NCBI GenBank assembly: GCA_013349295.1
Contig: DUZW01000005.1
Span: 1 to 64,000 of the forward strand
Source: Deltaproteobacteria bacterium
Lineage (GTDB): Bacteria; Desulfobacterota; Desulfobulbia; Desulfobulbales; Desulfurivibrionaceae
Direction: 5' to 3'
Length of the DNA stretch: 64,000 nucleotides
Position numbers and translations under genes: made by a program. Of this stretch, positions 7,492-16,355 are shown piece by piece; within the stretch, counting starts at the first letter, position 1; every line of letters begins with the position of its first letter. Under the pieces are notes generated by a model. That model was not told the origin of the DNA and ran no database searches. It saw only the letters and a program-made list of their open reading frames with translations.

Positions 7492-9876
7492 ATGAGACTG
7501 CGGACCATTATCTTCATCATCCTCCTGGCCCTTGGCATCCTGCCCATCCTTACTCTGGTAGGGGTCAATCTCAGATCGCACATCAATCAGCATGAGGCGG
7601 TGGAAAAAAAACGGACCGCAGCCGGAGCAGAAAGCAGCTTTCTTTCCCTCAACGCCAGGGTGAAATGCATCAAAAAAAGCCTTATCCATGCGGCATCCAC
7701 CCCCATGACCGCTGGGCTCAACCTCTCCTCCCTGGACCCAGCCGGGCACCAGCGACTGGCAAGCCTGCTCGTCGGCCAGATGAATACGGAAAAAGTAATC
7801 CTCGGGGTTCGTCTTTTTAACGCCAACGGCAACCAGCTGATCCACCTCCGCCGGGATAGCGGTTCTCTGTCGCCGGTCACAGGCTCCCTGCTGGAAGTCA
7901 GCCGCGATACACCGACGGATACAGCGGTGCAATCCCCTCTCTTCCAGAAAGGGATGGCGCTCAACGAATCCGAGGTCGAGACGTTTCTGAGCAATGATTC
8001 CGCCGACCCCGTCGTCAACCGTCTCAGTCTGGCAACCCCGATTCCCGAGGCGAACGGGACAACCTCCGGCGTGGTTATCATGGACATCGCGCCCGACCTG
8101 TTTCTCGATGCCCATAAACATGCCTGCTGGGCAACACCTGCGGGCGAGATTGTCCATGTCCCGGCCACCTTCCCGGAACTGGACCCTGCGCTCCCAATTA
8201 CCTCCGATGCCAATATCCTTGACCTCTTCCCCGGCCTTGCGACCCGCATGACGGACAAACTCCCTTTCGTCTGGGAAAATGTTTCCGGAAACCGCCTTAC
8301 CTGGCTGCCGCTCATCTTCAACGACAATCTTCCCCCGACCCTGTGGCTCGGTGCGCCCGTTGACCGCAGCGCGGCCAGGGAATGGAAACTTTCCCTGATC
8401 TATAACATTGCCTGGATCGTCTTCAGCATCGCCGTCATCGTTACGCTCATTGCCAATGCCATGGCCAGAAAAATCGACCGGATCAAGGATGCGATCCTTA
8501 CCGGCCTGGACTCCATCCTGAACAAAGGCCAGGAAAACGTGCGATTCAGCTTTACCGGGCCCAGAGAGGTGGAAAACCTGGCAGAAGAGCTCACCACCCT
8601 GGCCCGCCACTATGCAACAACCAGGAGAAAACAGCAGGAGGCGGAAGCCGACCTGCGGCAAAGCGAGGACAAATTCAGAAACCTCACCGCCTCGGCCCAG
8701 GATGCCATCGCCATGATGGACCACCAGGGGAACATCTCCTATTGGAACGAGGCCGCCGCCGAGATCTTCGGGTTCAGCGCGGCCGAGGCCCTGGGCAAGC
8801 CGATCCACACCCTGATTTCTCCACGTCTTCCCGAATCCGGCCAACGGAGCCCCAGCGAAGAAAAACCGGTGGTCGACGGACCCATCAGGGAAACCATCGA
8901 ACTGATGACCAGGCGCAAGGACGGCACCGAATTCCCCATCGAGCTCTCGCTTTCCGAAGCCCGGATCAAGGACCAATGGAATTCCATCTGGATCATCCGG
9001 GATATCACCGAACGCAGACGGGCCGAGGACGAGAGCAGGCTCCAGCAGCAACAGTTGATCCAAGCGGACAAGATGATCTCGCTCGGCGTGCTCATCTCCG
9101 GGGTGGCCCATGAAATCAACAACCCCAACAGCATCGCCATGCTGAACACCTCCATGCTCCTCAAGGCCTGGGAAAGCGCCAAACCCATCCTGGACGGATA
9201 TTACACGGAAAATGGCGATTTTCTCATCGCCGGTATTGAATACAGCGAGATGCGCGCACAGATCCCCCGCCTTTTTCTTGAACTGGAAGAAAGCACCCGG
9301 CGCATCAAAAACATTGTCCATGACCTCAAGGACTACGCCCGGCAGGACACCACCCGCCACATGGAACAAATTACGATCAACGAGATCGTCGAGGCGGCCG
9401 TGCGCCTCAACCAGAATAAGATCAAAAACGCCACCCGCAACTTCAGCACCGATCTGGCCCCGGCCCTGCCATCCATCCGGGGCAACCGGCAACGGCTGGA
9501 ACAAGTATTGATCAACCTGATCCAGAACAGCTGCGAGGCCATTGCCGACCAGGATGGCGCCATATCCGTCGCTTCGCGCTATGTCGCGGAAAGCGACGAA
9601 GTGGAAGTGTGCGTCCACGATCAGGGCGCCGGAATCGCTCCGGAAATCATGAACCAGATCACGGACCCCTTCTTCACCACCAAACGATCATACGGCGGAA
9701 CCGGCCTCGGCCTCTCGGTCTCCGCCGGGATCATCAAAGAACACCAGGGCAGGCTGCACTTCAGCTCAAGCCCGGAGACGGGCACCACCGCGACCATCTT
9801 CTTTCCGGCCTGGCGGGAAACTCTCGCTGCCTCGCCCCGGACAATGCCGGATGACAAAACAACACCTGCCGTGTAG
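7492..9876 (+). CDS. Membrane sensor histidine kinase (CACHE-type sensor, PAS, HisKA, HATPase)
   Basis: Sensor kinase of 794 residues. A membrane segment at about 5-25 and another near 303-325 bracket an extracytoplasmic region of the double-CACHE size, followed by a linker, a PAS domain (about 395-510, DAIAMMDHQGNISYWNEAA), a HisKA helix with phospho-acceptor His540 in GVAHEINNPNS, and an HATPase domain with the N box LINLIQNSCEA, G1 DQGAGI and G2 GGTGLGLSV. The start has AAGGCGG just upstream. The regulator gene begins 59 bases later on the same strand, so the two form a pair. The signal is unknown. Confidence 0.93.
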   Translation: MRLRTIIFIILLALGILPILTLVGVNLRSHINQHEAVEKKRTAAGAESSFLSLNARVKCIKKSLIHAASTPMTAGLNLSSLDPAGHQRLASLLVGQMNTEKVILGVRLFNANGNQLIHLRRDSGSLSPVTGSLLEVSRDTPTDTAVQSPLFQKGMALNESEVETFLSNDSADPVVNRLSLATPIPEANGTTSGVVIMDIAPDLFLDAHKHACWATPAGEIVHVPATFPELDPALPITSDANILDLFPGLATRMTDKLPFVWENVSGNRLTWLPLIFNDNLPPTLWLGAPVDRSAAREWKLSLIYNIAWIVFSIAVIVTLIANAMARKIDRIKDAILTGLDSILNKGQENVRFSFTGPREVENLAEELTTLARHYATTRRKQQEAEADLRQSEDKFRNLTASAQDAIAMMDHQGNISYWNEAAAEIFGFSAAEALGKPIHTLISPRLPESGQRSPSEEKPVVDGPIRETIELMTRRKDGTEFPIELSLSEARIKDQWNSIWIIRDITERRRAEDESRLQQQQLIQADKMISLGVLISGVAHEINNPNSIAMLNTSMLLKAWESAKPILDGYYTENGDFLIAGIEYSEMRAQIPRLFLELEESTRRIKNIVHDLKDYARQDTTRHMEQITINEIVEAAVRLNQNKIKNATRNFSTDLAPALPSIRGNRQRLEQVLINLIQNSCEAIADQDGAISVASRYVAESDEVEVCVHDQGAGIAPEIMNQITDPFFTTKRSYGGTGLGLSVSAGIIKEHQGRLHFSSSPETGTTATIFFPAWRETLAASPRTMPDDKTTPAV

Positions 9877-9893
9877 GGTACGCATCGCCACCC

Positions 9894-9910
9894 TCCGGCG
9901 CTTCGCCGGA
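9894..9910 (+). other. Short perfect hairpin ahead of the regulator gene
   Basis: TCCGGCG, a three-base loop, then CGCCGGA lies in the short spacer between the kinase and its regulator, about 25 bases before the start codon. There is no T-run, so it is more likely to affect mRNA stability or relative expression than to terminate. Confidence 0.4.
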
Positions 9911-9935
9911 CCGGTATCTCAGGAGGATTTACCCC

Positions 9936-11357
9936 ATGGACAAACAGCTCTCCCCGTTTCGGCCCATCCTGCTGGTTGACGATGAAGAGGCCTGGCTGCA
10001 CAGCTTCAGCCTGACCTTGCGCTCCGTGGGCCTGAGCAATATCCGCTGCTGCGCCGACAGCCGCAAGGTCATGGAGATCCTGAGCAGCGAGGAGGTGGGG
10101 GTGATCGTTCTTGACCTCACCATGCCCCACCTCTCCGGAGAAGAACTGCTGCCCGCCATTATCCAGGAACACCCCCGCATCCCGGTAATCATCATCACCG
10201 GCCTTGATCTGGTTGACACCGCGGTGCGGTGCATGAAACTCGGGGCCTTTGACTACTACACCAAGGTCAGCGAGGAAACCCGCCTCATCGCCGGAGTGCA
10301 GCGGGCCGTTGACCTGAGCCGCTTACGCCAGGAAAACGACCTGCTCAAGGAGCATTTCCTCAAGGACAAACTGGATCATCCCGAGGCCTTCAGCCGGATC
10401 ACCACCCACAACAAGGGGATGCGCTCCATTTTCCAATACATGGAATCCATTGCCGAGACCAGTGAGCCGGTGCTGATTTCCGGCGAAACCGGGGTGGGCA
10501 AGGAGCTCATTGCCCAGGCCCTGCATGTATTAAGCAAGCGGAGAGGCGAGTTTGTCCCGGTCAATGTGGCGGGTCTTGACGACACCATGTTCGCCGACAC
10601 CCTGTTCGGCCACAAAAAGGGAGCCTTCACCGGTGCCGAACAGACCCGGCGGGGGCTCATCGAGCAGGCTGCGGGCGGCACCCTGTTTCTCGATGAAATC
10701 GGCGATCTCTCCCAGCTCTCGCAGACCAAACTGCTCCGCCTTCTTCAGGAACGGGAGTATCTGCCCCTGGGTTCTGATCTCCCCAAACGCACCGATTGCC
10801 GGATGATCTTCGCCACCCACCAGAACCTCCAGGAGATGCAGGCACAGGGCGTATTCCGCAAGGATCTCTACTACCGACTCCATGCCCACCGCATCCATAT
10901 CCCACCCCTGCGGGAACGGCTGGACGATCTGCCCCTACTGGTCGATCATTTCTTCGAAGAAGGTGCAGCCCGACTCAACAAAAAGAAGCCGAGCTTTCCC
11001 AAGGAACTGATCTCCCTGCTGGGCACCTATGATTTTCCCGGCAATATCCGGGAACTCAAAAACATGATTTTTGATGCGGTGAGCACCCACAAGAACCGAA
11101 CTCTGTCCATGGATACATTCAAAGAGTACCTCCGGCTCAGACACCCCAACCTGGAAGAGGAGGTCAAAAGACATCCGGAGACCCGAACCCCGTTCGCCGA
11201 TCTTCCTCAGCTCCCATCCATCAAGGAAGCGGGCTATCTCCTGGTGCTTGAGGCCCTGAACCGGGCCAACGGCAATCAGACCATTGCCGCGGAGATGCTC
11301 GGCATCACCCGCCAAGCCCTCAACTGGCGGCTTAAGCAGGCTGACCGTGACGAGTGA
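9936..11357 (+). CDS. NtrC-family sigma-54-dependent response regulator
   Basis: Response regulator of 473 residues that activates sigma-54 RNA polymerase when phosphorylated. The receiver domain (1-120) has the acidic pair DDEE and phospho-acceptor Asp60 in VLDLTMP. The AAA+ domain shows Walker A GETGVGKE, the sigma-54 contact loop GAFTGA, Walker B GGTLFLDEIG and arginine-finger region. The C-terminal helix-turn-helix is of the Fis type (NQTIAAEMLGITRQALNWRL). An AGGAGG lies just upstream of the ATG. Partner of the preceding kinase. The sigma-54-like promoter at 11493-11508 in front of the rhodanese gene is a natural target. Confidence 0.95.
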   Translation: MDKQLSPFRPILLVDDEEAWLHSFSLTLRSVGLSNIRCCADSRKVMEILSSEEVGVIVLDLTMPHLSGEELLPAIIQEHPRIPVIIITGLDLVDTAVRCMKLGAFDYYTKVSEETRLIAGVQRAVDLSRLRQENDLLKEHFLKDKLDHPEAFSRITTHNKGMRSIFQYMESIAETSEPVLISGETGVGKELIAQALHVLSKRRGEFVPVNVAGLDDTMFADTLFGHKKGAFTGAEQTRRGLIEQAAGGTLFLDEIGDLSQLSQTKLLRLLQEREYLPLGSDLPKRTDCRMIFATHQNLQEMQAQGVFRKDLYYRLHAHRIHIPPLRERLDDLPLLVDHFFEEGAARLNKKKPSFPKELISLLGTYDFPGNIRELKNMIFDAVSTHKNRTLSMDTFKEYLRLRHPNLEEEVKRHPETRTPFADLPQLPSIKEAGYLLVLEALNRANGNQTIAAEMLGITRQALNWRLKQADRDE

Positions 11358-11492
11358 GTGACAAAACGGAAAGCACCATTGCACACCCCGCCCTCAAAGC
11401 AAATCTCTTTGCACCCCTTTTCAAAACACCCTTCCCCGACCACAAAGAACATCACTCATTATTTCAGCAAGATACGCCATGGCAACCGCCGA

Positions 11493-11508
11493 TGGCATCC
11501 ATCTTGCT
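11493..11508 (+). promoter_or_regulatory. Candidate sigma-54 promoter for the rhodanese gene
   Basis: TGGCATCCATCTTGCT matches the -24/-12 consensus TGGCA-N6-TTGCW, with GG at 11494-11495 and GC at 11506-11507 exactly ten bases apart. It lies just downstream of a sigma-54 activator gene and about 265 bases before the rhodanese start codon, leaving a long leader. The rest of the 11358-11774 interval shows no other gene or hairpin. Confidence 0.5.
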
Positions 11509-11774
11509 TTGATCAATGGCGTCATCGACTGCACAGATTTTCAGCAAAATAACTTTACACCTTTAAGCCCATGCTCAGCCGACACATCCTTCTCGCCGAG
11601 CGCAGGCAAACCGACAATACAGCTTCGGACTCATGGCCAAACAGGCTGGTAACCGGCACGCCTTGCAGATGCCAGGGGATAGGGACACCAACCAGGGAGA
11701 GGCACACAAAATACAGCACAGAAAACCCCGTGAACCACACCCGGATAATCATTAAATTTTCAAGGAGAACGATC

Positions 11775-13091
11775 ATGCAGAACAAGCAGTTGCGCAAATG
11801 TATTCCGTTCCTGTTATTTACCGCCTTCCTGGTAACCGGCCCGACCCTTTCCCCTTCATCCGCCCTTGCCGAGGATCCTGCCCCGCAGGCCGCCCAGAAC
11901 ACCAATACCCTGGCAGGAAAGATCACCGGCAAATCCAACAAGGCCAAGACCATCACCATTGAGGTGAAGGGCAAAAACGAATTCATCAAGTTCGACGACA
12001 AAACCGCCGGCATCGAGCACGCGGTCGAAGGCGAAGCCTCGATCATCCAATTCGAAATGCGCGGCGACGACAGGTTCGCCACCAGCATCAAGCCGAAGCT
12101 TGTCAGCCTGCCGGAAGGCGTAAAGGAAATCAAGACCGATGAACTGGCCAAGCTCGTTGCCATGGGCCCGGAAGAGGGCAACTACGTGCTGATAGACGCC
12201 CGGCCTGCGGCCCGCTACCATGAGGGGCACATCCCCACCGCCATCTCCATTCCCGAAACGGTGCTCAAGGAAACCGGCGAAGCCGCCCTCCCCGGCGAAG
12301 CAAAACGCAACAACTCCCATCTCATTTTCTACTGCGGCGGCCCAACCTGCGGCATGAGCCCCAACTCGGCGGCCATGGCAAAAAAGATGGGCTTTAGCAA
12401 CCTGCACGTCATGCTCGAAGGCATCCCCGGCTGGAAGAAGGCGGGAAAAAGCGTGATCGCCTCGGAAAAATTTGTCCAGACAGGCAACATCGTCCTGATC
12501 GACCTGCGCTCCAAGGAGGAGTATGAGGCCGGCCATATCCCAAGGGCCTACAATATCCCCACGGCTTCGCTGGCGGCACAGGAGGATGGCTTCCCAACCA
12601 AGGCTCCGACCGTGGTCTACGCCAATTCTCTTGAGGAGGCGCAGAAAGGCTACAATATGATCAAAAAATGGGGAGTCAAGACCAGCTCCATCTGGCCGGG
12701 CGGCGAAAAATCCTGGGCAGCCAAGGGCAACAAATTGGCCACCGGCCCCACCCCCGCCGCCATCACCTGGGTACGGCAGATGGGCAAGGGCGAGGTAAGC
12801 GTGGCAGAGTTCAAGAAAGCCATTGACGGCAACACCAATCAGGTCATCCTTGATGTCCGCACCAAGGATGAAGTGAAATCCGGCGCGTTTAACAATTGCG
12901 TTTCCATTCCCCTGGACGAGATCGAAAAACGGATCAAGGAGTTACCTCAGGGCAAGGAGATGCTGATCCATTGCTCCACCGGGGCCCGAGCGGAAATGGC
13001 CAAAAATGCCCTGGACAAAGCGGGGATCAACAGCCGCTTCCTCATTGCCGATGTGGAATGCGAGCAAGGCAAGTGTGAGATTAAGGACTAA
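11775..13091 (+). CDS. Exported triple-rhodanese-domain protein
   Basis: Periplasmic sulfur-transfer-type protein of 438 residues. The ATG at 11775 has AAGGAG upstream and gives a classic signal peptide ending near ALAED. After a small beta-rich region (about 45-105) come three rhodanese domains. The first has VLIDARPAARYHEGHI and Cys motif CGGPTCGMS. The second has LIDLRSKEEYEAGHIPRA but no Cys where the loop should be (VVYANSLEE), so it looks inactive. The third has VILDVRTKDE and HCSTGAR with the expected active-site Cys. A role in handling persulfide or polysulfide outside the cytoplasm is inferred. It is followed by a strong terminator and is probably driven by sigma-54. Confidence 0.88.
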   Translation: MQNKQLRKCIPFLLFTAFLVTGPTLSPSSALAEDPAPQAAQNTNTLAGKITGKSNKAKTITIEVKGKNEFIKFDDKTAGIEHAVEGEASIIQFEMRGDDRFATSIKPKLVSLPEGVKEIKTDELAKLVAMGPEEGNYVLIDARPAARYHEGHIPTAISIPETVLKETGEAALPGEAKRNNSHLIFYCGGPTCGMSPNSAAMAKKMGFSNLHVMLEGIPGWKKAGKSVIASEKFVQTGNIVLIDLRSKEEYEAGHIPRAYNIPTASLAAQEDGFPTKAPTVVYANSLEEAQKGYNMIKKWGVKTSSIWPGGEKSWAAKGNKLATGPTPAAITWVRQMGKGEVSVAEFKKAIDGNTNQVILDVRTKDEVKSGAFNNCVSIPLDEIEKRIKELPQGKEMLIHCSTGARAEMAKNALDKAGINSRFLIADVECEQGKCEIKD

Positions 13092-13142
13092 CCCTATTGC
13101 CCCTTAAGAAACAGCCGCCTTGTTGGGGTTGTTTTGCTGTGC

Positions 13143-13184
13143 AAGGCCCTGCCGGGATCATCCCCCCGGCAGGGCCTTTTTTTA
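13143..13184 (+). terminator. Rho-independent terminator after the rhodanese gene
   Basis: A perfect 14-bp stem (13143-13156 with 13165-13178) with an eight-base loop runs into seven T residues. It isolates the rhodanese gene from the hldA operon. Confidence 0.93.
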
Positions 13185-13227
13185 TCCATACGCATTGAGG
13201 GTAGCGCTCGGGCACGCATTTCTTTGC

Positions 13228-13256
13228 TTGCCCAACCCCCCCAAGAAGTCTATAAT
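13228..13256 (+). promoter_or_regulatory. Sigma-70 promoter of the hldA operon
   Basis: TTGCCC, 17 bases, then a perfect TATAAT at 13251-13256, about 80 bases before the GTG start of hldA and after the preceding terminator. A GGTTGC / GCAACC inverted repeat lies in the leader. Confidence 0.65.
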
Positions 13257-13339
13257 CACAACTTTTGTATCCTCACGGCGGGTTGCGCCTTGTCTCGGCA
13301 ACCGTGCCTTCTCTGTAACATGACCCCAGGAGCCGGTCC

Positions 13340-14329
13340 GTGACCCTGTCCAGCACAAAGAAAAAACAGCTGCGCGCCGCTGTCGGCAAATTCAGCTCCG
13401 CCAATATCCTGGTTCTCGGCGACATCATTGTCGATCACTTCATCTGGGGCTCTGTTTCTCGGATCTCCCCGGAAGCGCCGGTGCCGGTGGTGGATGTCAC
13501 CCACGAAAACCTGCTTCTTGGCGGGGCGGCCAACGTCCTGCACAACATCTACGCCCAGAACAGCCGGGGTGCCCTCTGCGGCCTGATCGGCAACGACGCC
13601 ATGGGCGACCATCTCCTGAGTCTGCTGGCGGAACTCGGCTCTCCTACCGCCGGAATCGTTCGTACCGGGAACCGTCCCACCACCCTCAAGACCAGAATTG
13701 TGGCCCAGCACCAGCAGGTGGTGCGCTTCGACCGGGAAAAAACCGGAGAACCGAGCCCGGAACGGCTGGCGGAGATCTGCCGCTTCATCGACGACAATCT
13801 GGAGAGCTTTGACGCGGTCATTGTCTCCGACTACAATAAAGGCATGATCAACCTGCCTCTGATGACTCACCTGCGGAGCCGGAGCAAGAAACAGGACATC
13901 CCGCTCATCATCGACCCCAAGCCCCAGCACCCGGAACGCTTTCTCGGCGCCACCATCATCACCCCCAATCTGCACGAGGCCGAGCGCATGGCCGACATGA
14001 TGATTAAAACCGAGGAAGATCTGCAAACCGCAGCCCATCTCCTCCAGGAAAAACTTGCCAGCGATGCGGTCCTCATCACCAGAGGCGAGGCAGGCATGGC
14101 TCTGTACGAAAAAGGGCACCCCCTCTTCACCATTCCCACCATGGCCAAAGAGGTGTACGATGTCACCGGCGCGGGCGACACGGTGATCGCCAACCTGGCC
14201 CTGGGTCTGGCGGTGGGTCTTTCCGCCGCCGACGCCGCAACCATCGCTAATTTTGCCGCCGGCATCGTGGTGGGTAAGGTGGGCACGGCCACGGCCTCCA
14301 CTGCGGAACTTCTCGAGGCAATCGGATGA
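13340..14329 (+). CDS. hldA: D-glycero-beta-D-manno-heptose-7-phosphate kinase
   Basis: Cytoplasmic PfkB-family kinase of 329 residues that makes heptose-1,7-bisphosphate for the LPS inner core. It matches the kinase half of HldE: LVLGDIIVDHFIWGSVSRISPEAPVPV, the substrate loop LLGGAANV, and the catalytic PfkB signature VTGAGDTV with its base Asp. Only the kinase is present; the adenylyltransferase half is not in the window, so this is the split arrangement (also called rfaE1). The GTG start at 13340 follows an AGGAG. The stop overlaps the yicC start by four bases (ATGA), indicating coupled translation. First gene of the run to gmk. Confidence 0.92.
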   Translation: MTLSSTKKKQLRAAVGKFSSANILVLGDIIVDHFIWGSVSRISPEAPVPVVDVTHENLLLGGAANVLHNIYAQNSRGALCGLIGNDAMGDHLLSLLAELGSPTAGIVRTGNRPTTLKTRIVAQHQQVVRFDREKTGEPSPERLAEICRFIDDNLESFDAVIVSDYNKGMINLPLMTHLRSRSKKQDIPLIIDPKPQHPERFLGATIITPNLHEAERMADMMIKTEEDLQTAAHLLQEKLASDAVLITRGEAGMALYEKGHPLFTIPTMAKEVYDVTGAGDTVIANLALGLAVGLSAADAATIANFAAGIVVGKVGTATASTAELLEAIG

Positions 14330-15207
14330 AAAGACCGTTGAGCATGACCGGCTATGGCCGGGGTGAAATAAACGGAGCCAAACGCTGGACCGTTGAGGTC
14401 CGCTCGGTAAACCACAAATTTCTTGATCTGAGCATCAAGATTCCCCGCAAGTATCTCGGCCTTGAAGATCGGATCAAAAAAGAGATCTCCAGCCACTACA
14501 GCCGGGGACATGTTGATGTCTATGTCAATCCGGGTTCGGAGGGAGGCGACGGTATCCGTCTGGTCCCCAATCTGATACTGGCCCGCAATTATCACCAGTG
14601 CCTGGAAGCGATCCGCCAGGATCTCTCCCTGCCCGACGGTCCCACCCTGGCCATGATCCAGAACTACAAGGAGATCATCGTTGCCCATGAGGAGGAGGAA
14701 GACCTCGAAGCGGTCTGGCCGGAGGTGGCGGAGGCCCTTGGACAGGCCATGAGCATGGCGCAGTCCATGCGGGAACAGGAAGGAGAGGCTCTCAAGAATG
14801 AATTGTCCCAACGGTTGCAGGAGTTTGCCAAGACCGTGGAGACCATTGCCAAGGATATCCCCTCCATTGTCCAACGGAGGACAGAGAAACTCCGAGAGCG
14901 GTTGGCCAATCTCCTGCAGGGGGTCGATCTTGATCCCCTCCGCTTGGCCCAGGAAGTCGCGATCATGGCCGACAAGGCCGATGTCACCGAAGAGGTGGTG
15001 CGCCTCAGAAGCCACATCAGCCAATTTTCCGGCTTTCTTGAGGCGGATGAACCCGTGGGCCGGAGGCTTGATTTTCTCCTCCAGGAATTCCTGCGGGAGA
15101 TCAACACCCTGGCCTCAAAAATCAGCGATGCCCCCACCGCCCATCTCACCGTGGAACTGAAAACCGAGGTGGAGAAACTCCGGGAACAGATCCAGAATAT
15201 TGAGTAA
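14326..15207 (+). CDS. yicC: YicC-type endoribonuclease
   Basis: Protein of 293 residues of the YicC/YloC family, reported to act as an RNase in mRNA decay. The start MKRPLSMTGYGRG and the stretch VEVRSVNHKFLDLSIKIPR are the family hallmark; the C-terminal DUF1732 part is represented by EEVVRLRSHISQF, DEPVGRRLDFLLQEFLREINTLASK and VELKTEVEKLREQIQN. Length is normal. It overlaps hldA and is followed 89 bases later by remA, the usual yicC-remA-gmk order. Confidence 0.92.
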   Translation: MKRPLSMTGYGRGEINGAKRWTVEVRSVNHKFLDLSIKIPRKYLGLEDRIKKEISSHYSRGHVDVYVNPGSEGGDGIRLVPNLILARNYHQCLEAIRQDLSLPDGPTLAMIQNYKEIIVAHEEEEDLEAVWPEVAEALGQAMSMAQSMREQEGEALKNELSQRLQEFAKTVETIAKDIPSIVQRRTEKLRERLANLLQGVDLDPLRLAQEVAIMADKADVTEEVVRLRSHISQFSGFLEADEPVGRRLDFLLQEFLREINTLASKISDAPTAHLTVELKTEVEKLREQIQNIE

Positions 15208-15296
15208 AAAGCAGGTGGATAGACTGAAGGTGTTTCGTCTGTAGTTAAAAGACCAGCGGACTTCAGGCTAAACACCCTTCTTAACAGAGGAAGACC

Positions 15297-15584
15297 ATGC
15301 CGGACCAAAGAATGATCAACGTGGGCTTTGGCAACGCCGTCCTTGCCAGCAGGGTGCTGGCGGTGGTGAACCCCAAATCCTCCCCCATGAAAAAGCTGCG
15401 GGAAGAGGCCAAGGAGCAAAAACGGCTCATTGATGTGACCGAAGGCCGCCGAACCCGCTCCATCATCATCCTGGACAGCAACCACGTCCTGCTCTCCTCG
15501 GTGCAACCGGAAACCATCACCCTGCGCTTCATGGCTTCCTACGACAGGAACGATGATGATCAACCGGAAAAGGCGTCCAAATGA
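15297..15584 (+). CDS. RemA-like DNA-binding regulator (DUF370)
   Basis: Protein of 95 residues matching the RemA/DUF370 family: [19 protein letters not shown] near the start, then [24 protein letters not shown]. In Bacillus RemA forms ring-like oligomers that bind DNA and activate biofilm genes; the role in this lineage is not established. GAGGAAG precedes the ATG. The 89-base leader carries an imperfect inverted repeat (GAAGGTGTTT at about 15220 with AAACACCCTTC near 15275), which may shape the mRNA between yicC and this gene. Its stop overlaps the gmk start by four bases. Confidence 0.88.
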   Translation: MPDQRMINVGFGNAVLASRVLAVVNPKSSPMKKLREEAKEQKRLIDVTEGRRTRSIIILDSNHVLLSSVQPETITLRFMASYDRNDDDQPEKASK

Positions 15585-16198
15585 GCCGAGGCAATCTTTT
15601 CGTCATCTCCGCGCCCTCCGGGGCAGGCAAATCCACCCTCCTGAAAAAATTACTGGCAAAGGTTCCCCATCTTGCCTTTTCCGTGTCGCACACCACCAGA
15701 AATCCGCGCCCCGGCGAGAGCAACGGCAGGGAATACCACTTTGTCGATCGCCCCACCTTTGAAGGGATGCGCGATGACCAGGCCTTTCTCGAATGGGCCG
15801 AGGTGCATGGCAACCTCTACGGCACCAGCCGTGCGGCCATTGAAGCGCAGCAGGCAAAAGGGATTGACGTTTTTCTCGATATTGATGTGCAAGGGGCCAG
15901 CCAGCTCCGTGATTGCCGACACCCAGGCGCCATCTTCCTTTTCATCGCCCCGCCCTCCTGGCAGGAGCTGGAAAGACGGTTGCGAGGGAGGGGCACCGAT
16001 CCCGAGGAAACCGTGCAGCTGCGTCTGAACAATGCCCGCCGGGAAATGGAGGATGCCGGATGCTACGACTATCTGATAATCAACGACAGGCTGGAGGAGG
16101 CAGTGGATACCCTGCGCGCGGTGGTCATCGCCGAACGCTGCAAGGCACGCCGCAGCCCGGACGGACAGCCTATTGATTGGGAGAAGGTTAAAGGTTGA
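15581..16198 (+). CDS. gmk: Guanylate kinase
   Basis: Cytoplasmic GMP kinase of 205 residues (GMP + ATP to GDP + ADP), needed for GTP and (p)ppGpp supply. Visible are the P-loop [10 protein letters not shown], the GMP-binding [11 protein letters not shown] and [19 protein letters not shown], the DIDVQGA strand and the lid IFIAPPS with [11 protein letters not shown]. Length is normal. The last codons (Lys-Val-Lys-Gly-stop) are formed by the start of a dispersed intergenic repeat at 16184, suggesting that a repeat insertion reset the end of the gene. Confidence 0.96.
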   Translation: MSRGNLFVISAPSGAGKSTLLKKLLAKVPHLAFSVSHTTRNPRPGESNGREYHFVDRPTFEGMRDDQAFLEWAEVHGNLYGTSRAAIEAQQAKGIDVFLDIDVQGASQLRDCRHPGAIFLFIAPPSWQELERRLRGRGTDPEETVQLRLNNARREMEDAGCYDYLIINDRLEEAVDTLRAVVIAERCKARRSPDGQPIDWEKVKG

Positions 16199-16340
16199 AG
16201 GCGCAAGGCGAAAGGTTGGACCTGCGGCCGCCTGGCGAAAGCCGGGTTTCAGTGTTGACCCATCTTCCGGAAATGCGGGATCGGAGTCTCACACGTTTAT
16301 CCGGGAGGCCTTAGGCCTTTCACCCTTCACCTTAAACCTG
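16184..16340. repeat. GGTTAAAGG-type dispersed inverted repeat, copy 1
   Basis: Left arm 16184-16218 is built of AAGGTTAAAGGTTGAAGG and related purine-rich units; the right arm 16313-16340 (CCTTTCACCCTTCACC and on) is its approximate complement. Arms are about 95 bases apart. The left arm encodes the end of gmk; the right arm ends 16 bases before rlmB. The same units recur at 37144-37250. Confidence 0.7.
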
Positions 16341-16355
16341 TTTTTCGGAGACACC

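Noticed and set aside
7474-9618. A 714-codon minus-strand open frame opposite the histidine kinase
   Set aside because: It is the complement of a gene with complete HisKA and HATPase motifs; long antisense frames are expected at this GC content.
11650-11665. GGCACGCCTTGC considered as a sigma-54 promoter
   Set aside because: The GG to GC spacing is eight, not ten; the site at 11493-11508 fits better.
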